Under the pieces are notes generated by a model that saw only the letters and a list, made by a program, of their open reading frames with translations, did not search any database and was not told the DNA's origin. A program made the translations under genes and the position numbers. A stretch of 7,616 nt of DNA from Verrucomicrobiota bacterium (GTDB lineage: Bacteria; Verrucomicrobiota; Kiritimatiellia; JAAZAB01): contig JAHIMN010000028.1 in assembly GCA_018896395.1 (NCBI GenBank), positions 1 through 7,616 on the forward strand, read 5' to 3'. Shown in pieces: positions 1 through 5,252 of this stretch (position 1 is its first letter; each line of letters starts with the position of its first letter).

Positions 1-173
1 GTTCCCGGGGCATCGAGAATTTCCACGGGTTCTCCGTGAAGATTCATCCGCCCCTTCAAGTAGTCCACCGTCGTGCCGGGATAGTTCGAGGCGATTACGT
101 CCACGCCCGTCATCCGGGAAAACAGCACGCTCTTGCCGACATTGGGATCGCCGAAAAGGAGAATGGTTTTCAT
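1..173 (-). CDS. feoB: Ferrous iron transporter FeoB, N-terminal fragment (GTPase domain start)
   Basis: FeoB is an inner-membrane Fe(II) importer with an N-terminal cytosolic G domain. Only the first 57 or so codons are in the window; the rest lies beyond the left edge. The visible protein starts MKTILLFGDPNVGKSVLF. It holds the G1/P-loop GDPNVGKS (residues 8-15), a switch-I/G2 stretch SNYPGTTVD (about 29-37) and the G3 motif DAPG near residue 54. This wording (GVDVIASNYPGTT) is typical of the FeoB type of anaerobic bacteria, from general family knowledge. The ATG (171-173) overlaps the feoA stop as ATGA, which implies translational coupling and supports this start. The membrane domain cannot be seen, so a full-length gene is assumed rather than shown. 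Confidence 0.93.
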   Translation of the reverse strand, partial: MKTILLFGDPNVGKSVLFSRMTGVDVIASNYPGTTVDYLKGRMNLHGEPVEILDAPG

Positions 174-406
174 GGCGCCCGCGCTACAACAATTTTCTGG
201 GCCATCCCCCTTCCGATGGTGATATGGCGCCGCTCCACTTCCACAACCAAGGGGCCGGCAAAGTGGTGCTTGGCGACCACGCGCAGCAACTTGCCCTCCT
301 TCAACCCCATGCTGCGCAGCCGGTGTTGAAAAGCAGAGCCTCCGTGCAAGGCCGCGACCGTTGCCTTTTCGCCCTGTTTCAGCAGTGCAAGCGTTGTTTC
401 ATTCAT
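170..406 (-). CDS. feoA: Ferrous iron transport protein FeoA (SH3-like)
   Basis: This 78-residue protein has the usual FeoA length and is a single SH3-like beta-barrel domain. FeoA is a small cytosolic partner needed for FeoB-mediated Fe(II) uptake. The family pattern is clear: RLRSMGLKEG (about 29-38), then GPLVVEV (51-57), then ITIGRGMAQKI (62-72) at the C-terminus. The stop overlaps the feoB start by four bases, the standard feoAB arrangement. The ATG at 404-406 has no convincing Shine-Dalgarno sequence. Just upstream, AGTAA-AGATAA-TTACT (412-427 on the plus strand) forms a short dyad that could be an operator, but it does not match a recognised Fur or DtxR box. It lies 62 bp downstream of the OsmC-family gene on the same strand and may be cotranscribed with it. 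Confidence 0.95.
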   Translation of the reverse strand: MNETTLALLKQGEKATVAALHGGSAFQHRLRSMGLKEGKLLRVVAKHHFAGPLVVEVERRHITIGRGMAQKIVVARAP

Positions 407-468
407 AGAACAGTAAAGATAATTACTTCACGACTGGCTTGTTTGCATACCTGCCGGGTTGAAACCAT

Positions 469-906
469 TCAATGCACAAGCGTGACATTGATCGGCGTGG
501 CATTCTGGAGATTATCCGAAACTGGACAGCGTTTTTCGATCTCGTTCAAAAGTTTCTGCTGTTCCTCCTGCCCTAGATCGGTGTCAATCTTCACGCGCGC
601 CGTGATGGCGCTTAAGCCGACGCGTTGGCCCGAAGGTCTGCCGAGCAAGCCGTCCGTATCCAACTCGCCTTCCAGCAAGATCTCAAAGCCACGAACATTC
701 AGATGGCGCTGCATGGCCACGAGCCGGCCAATAGACGCGATGCATCCGCCCAGCGCCATGAGTTGAACATCGAGGGGCGTGGGCCCCTCATCCGTGCCGC
801 CGGCATTTGCCGGCTGGTCAATGATGACCAGATGCTTGCCCGCCCTGCATTCCATTTTGAATTTGGGTCCTTGGATGACTTCTATTTGAACTTTTTTTGC
901 TGGCAT
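469..906 (-). CDS. OsmC/Ohr-family peroxiredoxin-like protein
   Basis: This is a 145-residue protein of the OsmC/YhfA superfamily. The family's best-studied members reduce organic hydroperoxides using two cysteines. Both expected cysteines are present: C55 in LMALGGCIAS and C127 in KRCPVSDNL. The preceding GPTPLD segment (41-46) is also a family hallmark. There is no signal peptide or membrane segment, so it is probably cytosolic. The start ATG (904-906) is well supported by a TAAGGAGT Shine-Dalgarno about 6 nt upstream. It sits upstream of feoAB on the same strand, so it may protect against peroxide stress linked to iron uptake, but this link is inference. Many YhfA-like OsmC proteins have no proven substrate, so I give no gene symbol. 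Confidence 0.9.
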   Translation of the reverse strand: MPAKKVQIEVIQGPKFKMECRAGKHLVIIDQPANAGGTDEGPTPLDVQLMALGGCIASIGRLVAMQRHLNVRGFEILLEGELDTDGLLGRPSGQRVGLSAITARVKIDTDLGQEEQQKLLNEIEKRCPVSDNLQNATPINVTLVH

Positions 907-912
907 ATTCGC

Positions 913-920
913 ACTCCTTA
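913..920 (-). promoter_or_regulatory. Shine-Dalgarno of the OsmC-family gene
   Basis: On the minus strand this reads TAAGGAGT, 6 nt before the ATG at 904-906. It is one of the three strong ribosome-binding sites in the window and fixes the start. Confidence 0.8.
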
Positions 921-1121
921 TTTATTTGGTTGTTGTCTTCTTCTCACCGCCTTGAACGGGCGCATTCACACGGTGAGCGACCATCGCGGCTGGCTCAAAC
1001 CCGGCAGAGCGCCGAGCCTGATTCCGCCGATGAGTATAGCGTCAGGGTTGCGCATAGCGAGAACTTTTGGGTTGCCAGGCGGGGCCGCTGGCATTCGGGC
1101 CAATTCTTGATAATTTTTTTG

Positions 1122-1134
1122 ATGATAACATCAT
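1122..1134. promoter_or_regulatory. Candidate operator palindrome ATGAT-AAC-ATCAT
   Basis: This is a perfect 5-bp-arm dyad with a 3-bp spacer, inside an AT-rich stretch (TTGATAATTTTTTT precedes it). It lies in the shared region between two metal-related transcription units. Fur-family sites are AT-rich dyads containing TGATAAT-like half sites, so a Fur/Zur-like operator is conceivable. It is not a recognisable match to either consensus, and such a short dyad can occur by chance. Confidence 0.25.
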
Positions 1135-1175
1135 TCGCATAAAGGCGCAGTGTTTGTTACTCTCAGGGGCGTAAT

Positions 1176-1300
1176 TCCTCAGTCTTGTGGGTAGGTTGCG
1201 AACTTCTATGCTGTCATTCCCGCGAAAGCGGGAATCCAGCATTGATTTTTCTGGATTCCCGATCAAGTCGGGAATGACAATTAGCCCTCAAGACTGAGGA
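1176..1300. repeat. Nested palindromic repeat (DSRFRGND-type), MITE-like
   Basis: The element is a set of nested inverted repeats. The outer 12-bp arms, TCCTCAGTCTTG, lie at 1176-1187 and, inverted, at 1289-1300. Inside them are TGTCATTCCCG (1212-1222) paired with 1269-1279, and GGGAATCCAG (1230-1239) paired with 1251-1260. Each half can also fold alone: ATTCCCGC-GAAA-GCGGGAAT (1216-1235, with a GAAA tetraloop) and ATTCCCGA-TCAAG-TCGGGAAT (1255-1275). The core belongs to a repeat type found dispersed in many bacterial genomes, often mis-annotated as proteins containing DSRFRGND. No transposase and no clear target-site duplication are seen. Confidence 0.85.
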
Positions 1301-1346
1301 CATACCTCAGGGCATCGGTTTCGCCTCGTAGCGGTCAACGACTTTT

Positions 1347-2366
1347 ATGAATATATTGTTGCCATTCCGATGTTTGCCGGCAATAGTTGCGGCTGGCCTG
1401 TTATCCTTGACAGGTGGCGCAAGCGCAGCTGGGCTGAGAATCGTCACCTCGTTTTACCCCATCTATCTGGCAACGCTCAATGTGGCCGGGGATATCCCGG
1501 GGGTTGAAGTCATAAACATGACCCGGCCTTTTACAGGATGTCTGCATGATTACCAGATGACGCCGGGGGATCTCGTCACCCTGGAGAAGGCTGACATTTT
1601 CGTCGTCAACGGGGCGGGGATGGAGACCTTTCTGGATAAGGCCATCGGGCAAGTTCCGCGGCTCAAGCTTATCCAGGCCAGCGATGGAATTCCCTTGCTG
1701 GCCACCGCTGGCGTTGTCAATCCGCACGTGTGGGTCAGCGTGACAGCGCACATGCAACAGGTTGAGAACATCGCCGCGGGCCTGGAGCAACTCGATCCGG
1801 ATCACGCGGCCTTGTATCGGAAGAATGCTTTCGCTTATCTCGCCAAACTGGACGCGCTCCGCGCGACCATGCGCGCGGGACTGCAGAATGTCAAGACCCG
1901 CGATATCATCACCTTTCACGAAGCCTTTCCATATTTCGCCCGGGAATTCGGATTAACCGTGGTAGCCGTGATCGAGCGCGAGCCCGGCTCGGAACCGAAC
2001 GCCCGCGAACTGGCTCAAGCCATAACCCTCGTGAAGAAGATTGGCATCAAAGCCATCTTTGCCGAGCCCCAGTACTCGGCTAAAGCGGCGGACGCAATTG
2101 CCCGTGAAACGGGCGCGACTGTGTACCGCCTCGATCCCGTGGTCACAGGCCCGATGACACCGGATGCATACCTCATCATCATGCAGGCCAACCTGCAGAC
2201 ACTGGAACAGGCGCTGGGACGACAGACGACAGACGCCGGACACCAGACGACGGAATGCGAAGCAAACATCGAACACCCAACGCCGAATTACGGAATTAGT
2301 ACCTCAACCATCAGGAACCGCCACAAAAAACAAGAAAAGATTAGCCACGGATTGAACACAGATTAA
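1347..2366 (+). CDS. znuA: Zinc-type ABC transporter substrate-binding protein with repeat-derived tail
   Basis: This is a cluster A-I (ZnuA/TroA-like) periplasmic metal-binding protein, 339 residues. A signal peptide covers residues 1-27, with a hydrophobic core and an ASA cleavage motif at 25-27. The likely metal ligands are H67 (GCLHDYQMTP), H127 (NPHVWVS), H191 (TFHEAFPYF) and an acidic residue, E240 (AEPQYS) or D263 (RLDPVV). A histidine in the third position points to zinc rather than manganese. There is no His-rich loop. The family fold appears to end near residue 290. The last 49 or so residues are low-complexity and encoded by heptanucleotide and other intergenic repeats, with the stop codon inside the 2341-2446 inverted repeat. 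The start has only a weak ribosome-binding site. The ATPase and permease genes follow on the same strand. Confidence 0.9.
   Translation: MNILLPFRCLPAIVAAGLLSLTGGASAAGLRIVTSFYPIYLATLNVAGDIPGVEVINMTRPFTGCLHDYQMTPGDLVTLEKADIFVVNGAGMETFLDKAIGQVPRLKLIQASDGIPLLATAGVVNPHVWVSVTAHMQQVENIAAGLEQLDPDHAALYRKNAFAYLAKLDALRATMRAGLQNVKTRDIITFHEAFPYFAREFGLTVVAVIEREPGSEPNARELAQAITLVKKIGIKAIFAEPQYSAKAADAIARETGATVYRLDPVVTGPMTPDAYLIIMQANLQTLEQALGRQTTDAGHQTTECEANIEHPTPNYGISTSTIRNRHKKQEKISHGLNTD
2219..2253 (+). repeat. Heptanucleotide tandem tract (ACGACAG-like, five units)
   Basis: Five consecutive 7-nt units follow the pattern ACRMCRG: ACGACAG, ACGACAG, ACGCCGG, ACACCAG, ACGACGG. The tract lies within the 3' end of the znuA-like frame. 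Because 21 nt equals 7 codons, it produces a 7-residue spacing in the protein (QTT at 293-295 and 300-302). Confidence 0.75.
2259..2299 (+). repeat. Left-end module of intergenic repeat cassette, copy 1
   Basis: GAAGCAAACATCGAACA (2259-2275) plus CCAAC (2277-2281) recurs at 6585-6607 with one mismatch in 23 bases. From 2265 the sequence runs in 7-nt steps (AACATCG, AACACCC, AACGCCG, AATTACG, GAATTAG). It is read in frame as part of the znuA-like tail. Confidence 0.75.
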
Positions 2367-2446
2367 ACACGAATATATAACTTTTTAATGATAATGGGAT
2401 TAAGAATATAAAATCAGTGTTCAATCCGTGTTTCATCTGTGGCTAA
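2341..2446. repeat. Inverted repeat built of 11-nt CACRGAT units
   Basis: The outer arms are TTAGCCAC (2341-2348) and GTGGCTAA (2439-2446). Read inward from the left, 11-nt units follow (CACGGATTGAA, CACAGATTAAA, CACGAA). Read inward from the right on the other strand, the units are CACAGATGAAA, CACGGATTGAA, CACTGATTT. The spacer is AT-rich. The element lies between the zinc-binding protein and ATPase genes, and the stop codon of the former (2364-2366) is inside its left arm. An RNA stem here could affect expression of the downstream genes, but it has no poly-U tail of a standard terminator. Confidence 0.75.
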
Positions 2447-2447
2447 A

Positions 2448-2476
2448 TTTTGGGTTGCGGGCTTTGCCCGCCTTAG
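2448..2476 (+). repeat. Right-end hairpin module of intergenic cassette, copy 1
   Basis: TTTTGGGTTGCGGGC (2448-2462) begins the module. It forms a perfect hairpin GCGGGC-TTT-GCCCGC (2457-2471) followed by TTAG. A second copy sits at 6773-6801, just before the next plus-strand ribosome-binding site. There is no U-tract after the stem, so it is not a typical intrinsic terminator. Confidence 0.7.
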
Positions 2477-2569
2477 AATAAAGAAGGACCATTACATTCT
2501 GCGCGAGCAGTCTTGGGCATTAAAAAATGTTTGAAAAGCGGAGCTTTATCCCCCATTCTATACGCCATC

Positions 2570-3394
2570 ATGATATCAACGCTCCAACAACAGGCAACCG
2601 TATCGGGACCCTCCTGCGGCGGGTGTTGCACGCGGCTAATTAATTTCGGTGTGACCCTAAACAGGATCTCCATCCTGGAAGCCATCAACCTGCACGTCCA
2701 TTGCGGCGAACTGACCGTGCTCCTTGGCCCAAACGGTGCCGGTAAAACCACGCTGTTCCGGGCCATGCTGGGCGAGTTACCCTATACCGGATCGCTCCAT
2801 TTCGTCCACGCGGAAAGCGAAGAGCGCTTTATCCATCCGCGGATCGGGTATGTGCCCCAGAAGCTCGATATTGACACCCTGGCGCCGGTCACCGTACTGG
2901 ATCTGTTTGCCGGCGCCCTGGCGCATCGCCCGGTCTGGCTGGGCCATTCCGCCGCAATCCGCGCGAAAGCTTTTACCATGCTCGCCGTGGTCAACGCCCA
3001 AACCCTGCTCGACCAGCGTTTAGGCCAACTCTCCTGCGGCCAGCTTCAGCGGGTTCTACTGGCCCTGGCCTTGACGCCGGTTCCCGACCTTCTGCTTCTG
3101 GACGAGCCGGTATCAGGCGTGGATCCTGCGGGCATTGACCTTTTTTATCGCATGGTTTCAGAATTGCGCCGGACCTTCGATCTTTCGATCCTGCTTGTTT
3201 CACACGATATCCCAACGGCGGCCCGTTTTGCCGACCGCATGATTTTTTTGAACCGCACCATTCTTTGCGACGGCTCGCCGCGCGAAGTGCTCGCGGGCCC
3301 GTGCATTCGACAAACTTTTGGAATTGACCTGGCCGCGGCGGGAATTCAGCAACTGGAAAACCGGTCCGATCAACCGGTTCAACACCATCCATGA
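2570..3394 (+). CDS. znuC: Metal (zinc-type) ABC transporter ATP-binding protein
   Basis: This is the cytosolic ATPase of the zinc importer, 274 residues from the chosen ATG. It shows all nucleotide-binding motifs: Walker A GPNGAGKTT (about 53-61), Q-loop VPQK (about 95-98), a signature LSCGQ (about 154-158, Cys for the first Gly of LSGGQ), Walker B LLLLDEP (about 174-180), D-loop SGVD and the H-switch VSHD (about 210-213). Before the ATPase fold is a cysteine cluster, SCGGCCTR (about 15-22), reminiscent of a subgroup of metal ABC ATPases in anaerobes. The frame is open upstream to a TTG at 2513. I prefer the ATG because the extra 19 residues resemble nothing, but neither start has a good Shine-Dalgarno. 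Its stop overlaps the permease start as ATGA. Confidence 0.92.
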   Translation: MISTLQQQATVSGPSCGGCCTRLINFGVTLNRISILEAINLHVHCGELTVLLGPNGAGKTTLFRAMLGELPYTGSLHFVHAESEERFIHPRIGYVPQKLDIDTLAPVTVLDLFAGALAHRPVWLGHSAAIRAKAFTMLAVVNAQTLLDQRLGQLSCGQLQRVLLALALTPVPDLLLLDEPVSGVDPAGIDLFYRMVSELRRTFDLSILLVSHDIPTAARFADRMIFLNRTILCDGSPREVLAGPCIRQTFGIDLAAAGIQQLENRSDQPVQHHP

Positions 3395-4221
3395 CATTCT
3401 GGTATTACATCGCCGGGCAGTTGCCGTTTGAGTGGGCGCAATTCACGTTCATGCAGAACGCCCTGCTGGCCGTGCTCCTGTTCGCGCCGCTCTTCGCGCT
3501 GATCGGGTGCCTGGTCATCAGCAACCAGATGGCGTTTTTTTCCGACGCCATCGGACATGCGGCCCTGACGGGCATCGCCATCGGCGCTCTGGCGGGGCTG
3601 GCCGATCCGCTCTGGGCCATGCTGGCCTTTGCCACGGTACTGGCCATCCTCGTCACCGTCCTGCGCCGCTACAGTTCGGCTTCAACCGACACGATCATCG
3701 GGCTCATGATGGCCTTTGCCGTGGCGCTGGGCGTGGTCCTGCTGTCGCGGGGCGGAGGATTTGCGCGTTATTCCCGTTACCTGATCGGCGATCTGCTGAC
3801 AATCACCCCGTTTGAGATCCTACGGCTCGTGCTTTTGCTGGCAATCGTAGCCGGCGTGTGGCTGGCGTTTTTCAACCCGTTGTTTTTTGTCTGCCTGAAT
3901 CGTTCGCTGGCCAAGGCGCGCGGGTTTCCCGTCTGGCGATTGGAAACGTTTTTTGCCGTGATCGTCGCCCTGGTGGTGACCGTCACCATTCCCTGGGTCG
4001 GCCTGCTGGTCATCAACGCCTTGCTGATCGTGCCGGCCGCCGCCTCGCGCAACATGGCGCGCACGATGGCCGCTTACGTGCTGGGCGCCGTGGTCATTAG
4101 CGCGCTGGCCGGCGTCCTGGGGCTGATCACTTCGTTCTACTGGGGCACGGCCACCGGCGCCACCATCGTCCTGTGGGCCATGTTGTTTTTCATCCTGTCA
4201 CTGGCGTTCCGCCGGCGGTAA
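3391..4221 (+). CDS. znuB: Metal (zinc-type) ABC transporter permease, ABC-3 family
   Basis: This is a 276-residue integral membrane protein with about seven to eight hydrophobic helices (roughly 24-46, 56-72, 74-92, 102-120, 140-162, 186-216, 226-248, 254-272). It matches the ABC-3 family that pairs with ZnuA/TroA-type binding proteins. Typical motifs are FFSDAIGHAALTGIAIG (49-65) and INALLIVPAAASR (208-220), which contacts the ATPase or lies near the pore in the family. The length is normal for ZnuB/MntB/TroC-type permeases. The ATG overlaps the ATPase stop by four bases, so the two are translationally coupled. Zinc rather than manganese is inferred from the binding protein's third histidine. 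The gene ends 15 bp from the convergent AraC-type gene, with no obvious terminator between. Confidence 0.93.
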   Translation: MTFWYYIAGQLPFEWAQFTFMQNALLAVLLFAPLFALIGCLVISNQMAFFSDAIGHAALTGIAIGALAGLADPLWAMLAFATVLAILVTVLRRYSSASTDTIIGLMMAFAVALGVVLLSRGGGFARYSRYLIGDLLTITPFEILRLVLLLAIVAGVWLAFFNPLFFVCLNRSLAKARGFPVWRLETFFAVIVALVVTVTIPWVGLLVINALLIVPAAASRNMARTMAAYVLGAVVISALAGVLGLITSFYWGTATGATIVLWAMLFFILSLAFRRR

Positions 4222-4236
4222 CACCGAATAGGCACG

Positions 4237-5145
4237 CTATCGTTTCCGTTTCCTCGCCGCCGGCGCATTGAGCGCATTCATAAACTGACGGGGCGAGCGG
4301 CCTTCCACGCGCTTGAACATCTTGGACAGATGATAGACATCGCTGAAGCCGAGCGTTGCGGCAATCGTTTTGAGGCGCTGGCCTTTCATCAAGAGATTCC
4401 GGGCCTGCTGAATGCGCAGGCGAATGAGCGTGGCGATCGGCGCCTCGCCCGTTTCGGCACGATAGCGGTGCGAGAGCGTCGAGACGCTGACGTGCAGATG
4501 CTGCGCAATTGTCCCCAGCGAAAGGCGTTGTGCCATATTCTCGCGCAGGAAGGCCATGACCGCCGTGGCCAGTGTCGGCGTCTCCGGCGAAAAAGTTGCC
4601 GGGATCCGGTACGTATCAACCTCGATCGGCACACTATGCCGCAGTAAATCCAGAGCCTCACACAAAAATCCCATCGCCTTCCAGAAGCCGGCTTCCCCTT
4701 CGCACTGGCCGCTTTCCGCCGCCTGCTCAATCAGACGCCCCAAACGTCCCTCGGGATCTACAAACCGCGCATAGCCGGCTGCGCGCCTCACCAGCGTATC
4801 CAGACCCGCGCCCGGTCCACCACGGAACATCAGCCAGGCATTGCGAATGGGCCGCTTGACCCGGTCCATATCCTCCCAGTAGGGCGTACGCGGCGGATAG
4901 AGCAGGGCTTCGCCAGACGCATGGCGAAGCCAGGGAGCCGTCCGCCGTCCCACCTTGAACAGTCCCAAGTCCGACAGACTGTAATCAAGCACCCAGTATG
5001 GATTGCAGTGCCGGGCACCCCGGCTCGCAGGCGGCGCCGTCAAGACCGCACGAGTCGCATTGACCAGTACGGGTATCTCCGCCCGCACTGTCAGCCAAGT
5101 CCAGCCATAACCCTTCGCGTTCGCTACTATTTTCTGTTTGGCCAT
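4237..5145 (-). CDS. AraC-family transcriptional regulator
   Basis: This is a 302-residue regulator from the ATG at 5143-5145; a TTG five codons upstream is also open. The C-terminal third carries the two helix-turn-helix motifs of AraC/XylS proteins. The first is at about 209-229 (IAQHLHVSVSTLSHRYR). The second is at about 260-280 (IAATLGFSDVYHLSKMFKR) and is followed by the family's GRSPRQF signature. The N-terminal 170 or so residues would be the effector-sensing domain (possibly cupin-like, with YPP and aromatic residues near 83-90), but I cannot assign a ligand. The last residues, RKRKR, are strongly basic. It is divergent from the DegT-family gene across 107 bp, which suggests it regulates that gene and the TIM-barrel gene after it. 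The ribosome-binding site is weak. Confidence 0.9.
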   Translation of the reverse strand: MAKQKIVANAKGYGWTWLTVRAEIPVLVNATRAVLTAPPASRGARHCNPYWVLDYSLSDLGLFKVGRRTAPWLRHASGEALLYPPRTPYWEDMDRVKRPIRNAWLMFRGGPGAGLDTLVRRAAGYARFVDPEGRLGRLIEQAAESGQCEGEAGFWKAMGFLCEALDLLRHSVPIEVDTYRIPATFSPETPTLATAVMAFLRENMAQRLSLGTIAQHLHVSVSTLSHRYRAETGEAPIATLIRLRIQQARNLLMKGQRLKTIAATLGFSDVYHLSKMFKRVEGRSPRQFMNALNAPAARKRKR

Positions 5146-5212
5146 TGCAAGATAATACAAATAATATGCCAGCCTGTCTATTGTCTTTTTACCCCGGCAA
5201 CCTAGAGTAGTA

Positions 5213-5233
5213 GAAATTGGAAATTGGAAATCG
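5213..5233 (+). repeat. Heptanucleotide tandem repeat (GAAATTG x3) in a 5' leader
   Basis: GAAATTG, GAAATTG and GAAATCG run in succession, followed by the related AAAATGA. It resembles the TTGGAAT/ATTCCAA units at 6631-6774. It lies just before the Shine-Dalgarno of the DegT-family gene, so it is part of the AraC/DegT divergent control region. Confidence 0.75.
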
Positions 5234-5238
5234 AAAAT

Positions 5239-5244
5239 GAGGAA
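5239..5244 (+). promoter_or_regulatory. Shine-Dalgarno of the DegT-family gene
   Basis: GAGGAA lies 8 nt before the ATG at 5253, which supports this start. It directly follows the heptanucleotide repeat. Confidence 0.75.
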
Positions 5245-5252
5245 GACACACC

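Larger units (their letters stand above)
907..1346. other. 440-bp divergent intergenic region
   Basis: This region lies between the minus-strand OsmC-feoAB group and the plus-strand zinc importer, and should hold both promoters. I see no credible gene in it. Short open frames exist, but one of them simply translates the palindromic repeat (DSRFRGND). Its contents are an AT-rich stretch with a small dyad at 1122-1134, the nested palindrome at 1176-1300, and about 45 bp leading to the znuA-like ATG. No clear -35/-10 pair could be assigned by eye. Confidence 0.7.

Noticed and set aside
36..766. Plus-strand open frames across feoB, feoA and the OsmC gene
   Set aside because: They are opposite-strand shadows with no family motifs. 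The minus-strand genes are clear.
1042..1266. Minus-strand 74-residue open frame
   Set aside because: It contains LDSRFRGNDS, the usual translation of a palindromic intergenic repeat, so it is not a gene.
1953..2276. Minus-strand frame beginning MFDVCF, like the one starting at 6602
   Set aside because: The shared start comes from the repeated GAAGCAAACATCGAACA module read backwards, not from related proteins.
2219..2306. Short periodic repeats as a CRISPR array
   Set aside because: The period is only 7 nt with drifting units. There are no unique spacers of about 30 nt and no cas genes.
2513..2569. TTG start giving 19 more residues to the ATPase
   Set aside because: The added residues show no resemblance to the family and have no convincing ribosome-binding site. 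The GAAGGA at 2483-2488 has no start codon at the right distance.
5146..5160. TTG start five codons upstream for the AraC-type gene
   Set aside because: No Shine-Dalgarno favours it, and the ATG at 5145 gives a normal length. It cannot be excluded.
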